A stretch of DNA of 64,000 nt from positions 10,515,501-10,579,500 of the forward strand of contig NZ_JAUSZI010000002.1 in NCBI RefSeq assembly GCF_030817415.1, written 5' to 3'. Below are positions 58,740-64,000 of the stretch, piece by piece. Under the pieces are notes generated by a model. It was not told the origin of the DNA, did no database searches, and worked only from the letters and a program-made list of their open reading frames with translations. The translations under genes and the position numbers were made by a program. Position 1 is the stretch's first letter; every line of letters starts with the position of its first letter. This DNA comes from Streptomyces umbrinus (lineage in GTDB: Bacteria; Actinomycetota; Actinomycetes; Streptomycetales; Streptomycetaceae).

Positions 58740-59651
58740 TCATGCCAGGGTCAGCGACGCCTGTACGGGCAGATGGTCGCTCGGGAACTGTCCCCCCACG
58801 GAGAAGGTGTTGATCGACGCCCGGTGGGCGGTCACGCCGGGCGTGGCGAGTATCCAGTCGATGCGGTCGCCGCCCGGGATCAGGGGCTGGTAGCCGTGGA
58901 AGGTGGCGTACAGCGTGCTCCGCTCGGCCGCGGTGTCCCACGTGTCGGTGAGTCCGGCCGCCAGCATCGTGTCGTAGACCGGGTTCTGGTGGGCGGCGAT
59001 GTTGAAGTCGCCGGTCACCAGGAGCGGCAGGGTCCGGTCGAGACCGGCGATCCGTGAGGTGATCAGGGACGCCGCACGCGCGCGTGCGTTCTGGCTCGCG
59101 TTGTCGAGGTGGGTGTTGAGGACGTAGAACTGCCGCTCGCCGTCGCCCAGATCGCGGAAGCGGACCCAGGTCACCATGCGTATGGACCCGCCGCCCCAGG
59201 TGTTCGAGCCGATCACGTTGGGGGTGTCGGAGAGCCAGAAGTGGTCGTACTCGACCGGGGCGAGTCTGCGGGTGTCGTAGTAGACCGCCATGAACTCGTC
59301 GCGGCTGCCGCCCGCGCGGCCCGTGCCGATCCAGTCGTAGTGCGGTCCGAGGTCGGCCTCGATGTCGCGCACCTGCTGGTAGAGGCCCTCCTGGACGCCC
59401 ATGACGTGCGGCTGCTCCTGGCGCAGCAGTTCGCGCATCACGGGGCGGCGGACGGTCCAGCTGTTGGGTTCGGCGGTGCTCGCGTAACGCAGGTTGAACG
59501 ACATGACCTCCAGTCGGCGGCTCCGCGATATTCGGTTCGACGCGGAGGCGGGTGAGGTCGACAGTGCTGTACTGGACAGAGGCAGCGTGACCGCCGCTGC
59601 GAGAGCGGTCTTGAGACCCAGGCGACGCGTGACTCGACTGCGATGGGGCAC
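58740..59651 (-). CDS. Secreted endonuclease/exonuclease/phosphatase-family protein
   Basis: A 303-residue EEP-superfamily hydrolase. The N-terminus (RVTRRLGLKTALAAAVTLPL, then a Ser-rich segment and ASASN) looks like a Tat- or Sec-type signal. The catalytic core shows EVMSFNLRY, QEGLYQQV (metal Glu), LNTHLDNASQNARARAA (His), GDFNIAAHQNPVYD and PSDHLPVQASLTL. It probably hydrolyses phosphodiesters outside the cell. The start is ATG at 59651. Confidence 0.9.
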   Translation of the reverse strand: MPHRSRVTRRLGLKTALAAAVTLPLSSTALSTSPASASNRISRSRRLEVMSFNLRYASTAEPNSWTVRRPVMRELLRQEQPHVMGVQEGLYQQVRDIEADLGPHYDWIGTGRAGGSRDEFMAVYYDTRRLAPVEYDHFWLSDTPNVIGSNTWGGGSIRMVTWVRFRDLGDGERQFYVLNTHLDNASQNARARAASLITSRIAGLDRTLPLLVTGDFNIAAHQNPVYDTMLAAGLTDTWDTAAERSTLYATFHGYQPLIPGGDRIDWILATPGVTAHRASINTFSVGGQFPSDHLPVQASLTLA

Positions 59652-59955
59652 GGGTGGCTCCTTCTCTGGCGGAGGCCGGTTCCTGTGAGGGACACCGGTT
59701 CTGCTGCGGATGGCGGCGAGTCGTGCGCATCGCAGTTTCGAAGCTGGGCGTGAACATGTCGAGATCCCGGGGTGGACCCCGAAGGAAGTCCCGAGGGCGG
59801 CCCCGAGGGAATTCAGGGGCGGCCGCGGTGCGAGTCCCGGGCCGCCGGGGAAGGGATCCGGCGACGACCAGGGAAGGAATACGGACGTGGCCCGGCAGGG
59901 TATCCGATGCGGTCGGGGCGGGAGCCCTGGGGGTGACCCGGGAGTCCGGAGGGTG
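59652..59955. other. Gap without a gene
   Basis: About 300 bases between the divergent nuclease and DUF6986-like genes. Runs of CCCCGA/GAGGG words recur, but no reading frame has a ribosome site plus protein-like composition, and no RNA gene is seen. Confidence 0.45.
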
Positions 59956-60016
59956 TTGACCGGCGGGAAGGTCCGCGGATAACTTCGCTCTACGGATATT
60001 TGATTCCGTGAAGCGG
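59956..60016 (+). promoter_or_regulatory. Promoter and imperfect palindrome upstream of the DUF6986-like gene
   Basis: TTGACC (59956-59961), 16 bases and GATAAC (59978-59983) form a good promoter. Just downstream CGCTCTACGGA and TCCGTGAAGCG, separated by TATTTGAT, are complementary at 9 of 11 positions and could be a repressor site. AGGAGGG then leads to the ATG. Confidence 0.55.
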
Positions 60017-60034
60017 AAAACAGGAGGGTGTGGA

Positions 60035-61339
60035 ATGGGTCAGGGCCAGCACGAGAAGGTGGCGACGAGCCTCGCGGGCGCGGTCAGCGAGGAGATCAGC
60101 GCCTCCCTCGCCCCGGTCGACGCCGAGTTGGAGCGCCGCTACCCCGGCGACCCCGGCACCCGCCAGCCCGTCCACACCGTGTACGTCCCCGGTGACGTCT
60201 TCGCCGCCGACACCATCCGCTCCTGGGGCGACCAGGCCCTCGCGGCCCTCGACGAACACGCGCCCGACGCCGCCTCCTTCGCCGCGGTCCTCGGCCTGTC
60301 CGACGACCTCGCCGCGCCCGTGTACGACCGCGTACGCGCCAAGCTGGAGCGCGAGCCCGTCGAGGACCTCCGCGTCGACTTCGAGGACGGCTACGGCCCG
60401 CGCCCGGACGCCGAGGAGGACGAGGCGGCGGCCCGCGCGGCACGGCTGGTGTCGGAGGCGTACGAGACCGGCACGGCGGCCCCGTACATGGGCATCCGCA
60501 TGAAGTGCATGGAGGCGCCGGTCCGTGACCGGGGCATCCGCACGCTCGACATCTTCCTGACCGGCCTGATGGAGGCGGGCGGCCTGCCCGACGGGCTGGT
60601 GCTGACCCTCCCCAAGGTGACCTATGCCGAGCAGGTCACGGCCATGGTGCGGCTCCTTGAGGAGTTCGAGAAGGCACGCGGCCTGGAGCAGGGCCGGATC
60701 GGCTTCGAGATCCAGATCGAGACCAGCCAGTCCATCCTCGCCACCGACGGCACCGCGACCGTCGCCCGCATGATCCAGGCGGCGGAGGGGCGGGCCACGG
60801 GCCTGCACTACGGCACCTTCGACTACAGCGCCTGCCTCGGCGTCTCCGCCGCCTATCAGGCCAGCGACCATCCGGCCGCCGACCACGCCAAGGCGATCAT
60901 GCAGGTCGCGGCCGCGGGCACCGGCGTCCGTGTCTCGGACGGCTCCACGAACGTCCTGCCGGTCGGCCCGACGCCGAAGGTCCACGACGCCTGGCGGCTG
61001 CACTTCGGCCTCACCCGCCGCGCGCTCGCCCGCGCCTACTACCAGGGCTGGGACATGCACCCCGGCCACATCCCCACGCGTTACGCGGCCGTGTTCGCGT
61101 TCTACCGGGAGGGCTTCGAGCAGGCCGCGGGGCGTCTCGCCCGGTACGCCAACCACGCCGGCGGCGACGTCATGGACGAGCCGGCCACCGCCAAGGCCCT
61201 CAGCGGCTACCTCCTGCGCGGCCTGGACTGCGGCGCCCTCGACATCGCCGAGGTGGCCCGAGCGGCGGGCCTGACCCGCGCCGACCTGGAGGCTTTCGCA
61301 AGCCCGAGGCGAGCGGACCTGACAATCTCGACTCCGTAG
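60035..61339 (+). CDS. DUF6986 / citrate lyase beta-like (HpcH/HpaI fold) protein
   Basis: A 434-residue TIM-barrel protein. HTVYVPGDVFAADTIRSWGD, DLRVDFEDGYGPRPDAEEDE (metal Glu/Asp), LTLPKVTYAEQVTAM and GFEIQIETSQSILATDG (a conserved Glu) resemble citryl-CoA and malyl-CoA lyases. HYGTFDYSACLGVSAAYQ and WDMHPGHIPTRYAAVFAFYR are distinctive of a family I recall as DUF6986. It probably cleaves or condenses a CoA- or keto-acid substrate. The ATG at 60035 has AGGAGGG 8 bases upstream. Confidence 0.85.
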   Translation: MGQGQHEKVATSLAGAVSEEISASLAPVDAELERRYPGDPGTRQPVHTVYVPGDVFAADTIRSWGDQALAALDEHAPDAASFAAVLGLSDDLAAPVYDRVRAKLEREPVEDLRVDFEDGYGPRPDAEEDEAAARAARLVSEAYETGTAAPYMGIRMKCMEAPVRDRGIRTLDIFLTGLMEAGGLPDGLVLTLPKVTYAEQVTAMVRLLEEFEKARGLEQGRIGFEIQIETSQSILATDGTATVARMIQAAEGRATGLHYGTFDYSACLGVSAAYQASDHPAADHAKAIMQVAAAGTGVRVSDGSTNVLPVGPTPKVHDAWRLHFGLTRRALARAYYQGWDMHPGHIPTRYAAVFAFYREGFEQAAGRLARYANHAGGDVMDEPATAKALSGYLLRGLDCGALDIAEVARAAGLTRADLEAFASPRRADLTISTP

Positions 61340-61340
61340 G

Positions 61341-61400
61341 GCCCCCCGCCCCGCCAGGGGCGCGGGGAACTGCGCGACAAGCCACAGACGGCCCGCGGCA
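61341..61400. repeat. REP-like hairpin element after the DUF6986-like gene
   Basis: CGCCCC and GGGGCG pair around GCCA (61347-61362), with further pairing of outer C and G runs, followed by GGGGAACTGCGCGACAAGCC ACAGACGGCCCGCGG. It has the same build as the elements at 10191 and 24715, and it begins immediately after the stop codon. Confidence 0.75.
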
Positions 61401-61543
61401 CCACGACGACCGGTAGCCCCCGCACACCGGTGGCACCCCGCACGTAGCGACCAGGTCACAGCGACAGCGCCCCCGCCCCCACTGTCACTTCCGCCCCGTA
61501 CTCTGGACGCCACTCATTGGTGTGACTCAGGAACGGGGCAGCG

Positions 61544-63649
61544 GTGTCTTCGGGGGAGAACCAACAACCAGAGGAGAAGGACCGGCCGGACGGGCCTGAC
61601 CAGCCCGACGGAATCGGCCGGCTCCTCGTCGGACGCTACCGCGTCGTCGCCCAACTGGGCCGCGGCGGCATGGGCGTCGTCTGGCGGGCGCTCGACGAGG
61701 TCCTGGGCCGCGAGGTCGCGGTCAAGGAACTGCGTACGTACTCGGACGCGGGCGCGCCCGAACTGGCCGACCTGGGGCTGCGCATGCAGCGCGAGGCGCG
61801 CGCGGCGGCCCGCGTGCGCCACCCCGGAGTCGTCGCCGTGCACGACGTGGCGGAGGTCGACGGCCGGCCGCTGATCGTCATGGAGCTGGTGGACGGGCCG
61901 TCCCTGGACGACGTCCTGCGCGAGCGCGGCACCCTCGACGCACGCGAGGTGGCCGGGATCGGTGCGAAGGTCATGGACGCGCTCTCCGCGGCCCACCGCG
62001 CGGGAGTGCTCCACCGTGACGTGAAGCCCGGCAACATCCTGCTCGACCGCTCCGGCCGGGTCGTCCTCACCGACTTCGGCATCGCGACGATGGACGACCC
62101 GGGCGACGGCTCCGCCACCCATCTCACCCGCAGCGGCGAACTGGTCGGTTCCCTGGACTACCTGGCACCCGAGCGGGCGCAGGGCCATGAACCGGGTCCC
62201 GCCTCCGACATCTGGGCCCTGGGCGCCACGCTGTATGCGGCCGTCGAGGGGGCCTCGCCGTTCCGGCGTACGTCGACCTGGTCCACGCTCACGGCGATCG
62301 TGGTCGAACCGCTGCCGGAGCCGCAGCGCGCCGGACCGCTCGGTCCCGTCCTGCAGCAACTGATGCACAAGCAGCCGGAGTCCCGCCCGGACGCCGACGA
62401 AGCGAGCCGCCTGCTGCAAGCGGTGGCGGACGCCACCACCAGCCCCGACTCGGCGACCACGGGCCTGCGCCCGCCCGCGCCCCGGCCGCGCGAGGCGACC
62501 GAGCGGAGCGTGCCGGCGGTGCCGCCGGGCTTCGGCCCGCCGGAGTCGGGCGGCGCGGGCTTCGGACCCGCGGGCGAGCACAGGGCGGAAGCCGGGTCGT
62601 TCGGCGGCTCCGCGCCCGGCGCTCCGGCGACGGGTCACTCAGGCTTCGGCGCCCCGGAACCGGCCGGGGCCGCGGGCCCGGGTGCAGGAGCAGCCGCGTT
62701 CGGCGCAGCGGGCGTCGGCGGGACCGGGCCCGGAGCCTCCGGAGCCGGAGGAGGCCAGCCGGGGCCCGCAGGTCCGGCGACGGACGGGACGGGCGCCTCG
62801 GCATCGCCTTCCGCGGCGAGCGGTTCCGGGCCCGGATTCCCGGACGCGGGCCCGACAGCACCCGGGGCCCAGCAGGCAGGCGGCCACGGCACCCCCTCGG
62901 CCGTGGGCTCCTCCGCGCCACCCCCGATGGCCGGGCCGGGCTTCGGTCCGCCCGAGTCGATGGCTCAGCCCGCCGTTCCGGCCGGCCTCCGGCGCCATAA
63001 GGGCCGGGTCCTTCTCGCCGCCGCCGCGGTCACCGTCGTGCTGGCCGCGACCGGCGTCACCGTCGCTCTCATGAACGGCGGCGACGAGTCGAAGTCCACC
63101 GCCGGGCCCAGGGCCTCCCAGGGCGGCGACGCCACCCCGTCAGAGGGCGCGAGCCGTGGCTCGATCGACCTGTCGGACGACACCAAGCCCACGGAGCAGG
63201 GCGACAAGAAGGAGTCGGCGAAGCCGAGCGAGAAGCCGGATCGCACCGAGGACACCAAGCCCACGGACAAGGCATCGACTCCCTCGCCCGAGCCCAGCAA
63301 CGGCGGTACGACGGGCGGTGGTTCGGACGGCGGCACGACCGGTGGAGGCGGCGAGTCCAGCCCCGCCCCGGTCTGCCACGCCATCGGCGGCGGCAAGTAC
63401 AACTGCGAGGTCTGGAAGACGTCCAAGTCCTACACCGCGGCCGGCGCCGAGGCGGGCACTCTCAACGCGGGCACCAACTACTTCTACTGCCAGCAGAACC
63501 TCGGCCGCCGTGAGACCTACGGCGAGTGGACGAACGTCTGGTGGGCGAAGACCGACGACGACAGCGGCAACACGAACGTCTTCGTCAGCGACGTCTACAT
63601 CAAGGGCGGCGACAACGACGCGCCGGTCCCGGGGCTGCCGGTCTGCTGA
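61544..63649 (+). CDS. Membrane Ser/Thr protein kinase (PknB-like) with extracellular Cys domain
   Basis: A 701-residue receptor-type kinase. The kinase domain (about 30-295) has GRGGMGVVWRAL, the ATP lysine K61, HRDVKPGNILL (D159), DFGIA (177-181) and SLDYLAPERAQG. A Gly/Pro/Ala-rich linker of about 170 residues with repeated GFGPPES-like units follows, then one membrane helix (about 487-510). Outside are a charged Ser/Thr/Lys/Pro stalk and a C-terminal domain of about 90 residues with four cysteines (VCHAIGG, YNCEVW, YFYCQQN, LPVC). The GTG at 61544 follows a GGGGC site. The extracellular domain is not PASTA. Confidence 0.93.
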   Translation: MSSGENQQPEEKDRPDGPDQPDGIGRLLVGRYRVVAQLGRGGMGVVWRALDEVLGREVAVKELRTYSDAGAPELADLGLRMQREARAAARVRHPGVVAVHDVAEVDGRPLIVMELVDGPSLDDVLRERGTLDAREVAGIGAKVMDALSAAHRAGVLHRDVKPGNILLDRSGRVVLTDFGIATMDDPGDGSATHLTRSGELVGSLDYLAPERAQGHEPGPASDIWALGATLYAAVEGASPFRRTSTWSTLTAIVVEPLPEPQRAGPLGPVLQQLMHKQPESRPDADEASRLLQAVADATTSPDSATTGLRPPAPRPREATERSVPAVPPGFGPPESGGAGFGPAGEHRAEAGSFGGSAPGAPATGHSGFGAPEPAGAAGPGAGAAAFGAAGVGGTGPGASGAGGGQPGPAGPATDGTGASASPSAASGSGPGFPDAGPTAPGAQQAGGHGTPSAVGSSAPPPMAGPGFGPPESMAQPAVPAGLRRHKGRVLLAAAAVTVVLAATGVTVALMNGGDESKSTAGPRASQGGDATPSEGASRGSIDLSDDTKPTEQGDKKESAKPSEKPDRTEDTKPTDKASTPSPEPSNGGTTGGGSDGGTTGGGGESSPAPVCHAIGGGKYNCEVWKTSKSYTAAGAEAGTLNAGTNYFYCQQNLGRRETYGEWTNVWWAKTDDDSGNTNVFVSDVYIKGGDNDAPVPGLPVC

Positions 63650-64000
63650 CCGGGCAGGTACTTCTCCAGTCCGGAGGCCGTTGTCCACCCCTCCTCGGCG
63701 AACAGCCGGGTGCCCGCGGTGCACAGCCGCAGATCGCCGCGCGCCCGGGCACAGAACTCCTCGGGCGTGGCGCCGAACAGGTCCCGCAACCGCGGTGACC
63801 GGCCGAGGAGTTGGGTGAGCAGCGGCCGCTCGCCGGGATGCCTCAGCGGCGTCCCCGTACCGTCGTGGAGGACTCCGCGCCGGTTGACGTAGAGGTGGGC
63901 GCCGTCGAGCGCGGCGCCCGACTCCAACTCGATCCGGACGTCGGAGGCGGGCAGCGACACACGGTCGTACGCCCCCGCCGGCGCCGTGACGCCCTCGCTC
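63595..64000 (-). CDS. Unrecognised protein, C-terminal part (runs off right edge)
   Basis: An open minus-strand frame enters from the right edge and stops at 63595. It reads AYDRVSLPASDVRIELESGA, LYVNRRGVLHDGTGTPLRHP, LLGRSPRLRDLFGATPEEFC and LCTAGTRLFAEEGWTTASGL. I do not recognise the family. The last 55 bases overlap the convergent kinase gene, and the final residues (SPGTGASLSPPLM) lie in that overlap. A GTG at 63960 is internal, since the frame stays open upstream. Confidence 0.6.
   Translation of the reverse strand, partial: SEGVTAPAGAYDRVSLPASDVRIELESGAALDGAHLYVNRRGVLHDGTGTPLRHPGERPLLTQLLGRSPRLRDLFGATPEEFCARARGDLRLCTAGTRLFAEEGWTTASGLEKYLPGQQTGSPGTGASLSPPLM

Noticed and set aside
59700..59982. 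Small plus-strand ORFs upstream of the DUF6986-like gene
   Set aside because: Gly/Arg/Pro-rich low-complexity translations without ribosome sites. The real promoter lies inside this stretch.

Overview
The window is a stretch of high-GC actinobacterial chromosome, almost certainly from a Streptomyces. GC is very high with strong third-position bias, and GTG and TTG starts are frequent. Other pointers are a TTA (bldA-type) codon in one gene, a DasR-type dre site, an ECF41 sigma factor, and many Streptomyces-specific families of unknown function (DUF6421, DUF6479, DUF5134, DUF6986-like, DUF305, LVIVD). I see no rRNA, tRNA, CRISPR array, intact prophage or intact transposase. Two genes run off the ends: an ABATE/CGNR-type regulator on the left and an unrecognised protein on the right.

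Layout. 1-3.1 kb: regulator fragment, a GAF-SpoIIE phosphatase-HATPase regulator and a methyltransferase. 3.2-7.0 kb: complete paaABCDE operon for phenylacetyl-CoA epoxidation, behind a TetR-type palindrome and closed by a hairpin. 7.1-10.1 kb: ferredoxin-NADP reductase, then an SDR and TetR pair sharing three copies of one operator. 10.1-19.7 kb: a triple REP-like hairpin array, HAD phosphatase, Lrp and FUSC divergent pair, a lactonase with a dre-like site, a CbiX-like protein, a GlcNAc-kinase-like gene coupled to ung, a BNR-repeat protein and a membrane protein. 19.7-26.8 kb: ECF41 sigma and its COE partner, OYE and ArsR divergent pair with paired operators, an NCS2 permease and a second ferredoxin-NADP reductase. 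26.8-34.6 kb: DUF305 and LVIVD secreted pair, TetR, two hydrolases and a decayed subtilase. 34.9-40.2 kb: small Tat protein with a TTA codon, PAP2, M56 peptidase, DUF5134, FUSC and MarR.

41.2-42.5 kb is a gene graveyard: a GNAT gene broken by a palindromic repeat abuts a LacI fragment, which abuts a cellulose-binding (CBM2) fragment. 42.5-48.9 kb carries Ppx/GppA, DUF6479, an SMP-30-like protein, an F420-type oxidoreductase, VOC proteins, a GNAT and a glycerophosphodiesterase. 49.3-53.9 kb holds a translationally coupled DUF6421-SDR-threonine aldolase operon, followed by a transglutaminase-like and a B3/B4 gene behind a strong promoter embedded in a 20-bp inverted repeat. 54-59.7 kb: PlsC, DUF4395 and thioredoxin, a Cys-rich leader peptide ahead of a flavin reductase, etfBA and an EEP nuclease. 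60-64 kb: DUF6986-like lyase, another REP-like element and a membrane Ser/Thr kinase.

The clearest functional units are paaABCDE, etfBA, the ECF41 pair, the two regulator/target pairs with visible operators (SDR/TetR and OYE/ArsR), FUSC-MarR, and the DUF6421-SDR-aldolase operon. The last is the best candidate for an undescribed pathway. The Cys-rich leader ahead of the flavin reductase and the REP-like hairpins with compensatory base changes are the most interesting non-coding signals. All assignments were made by reading the sequence. No database search was run.
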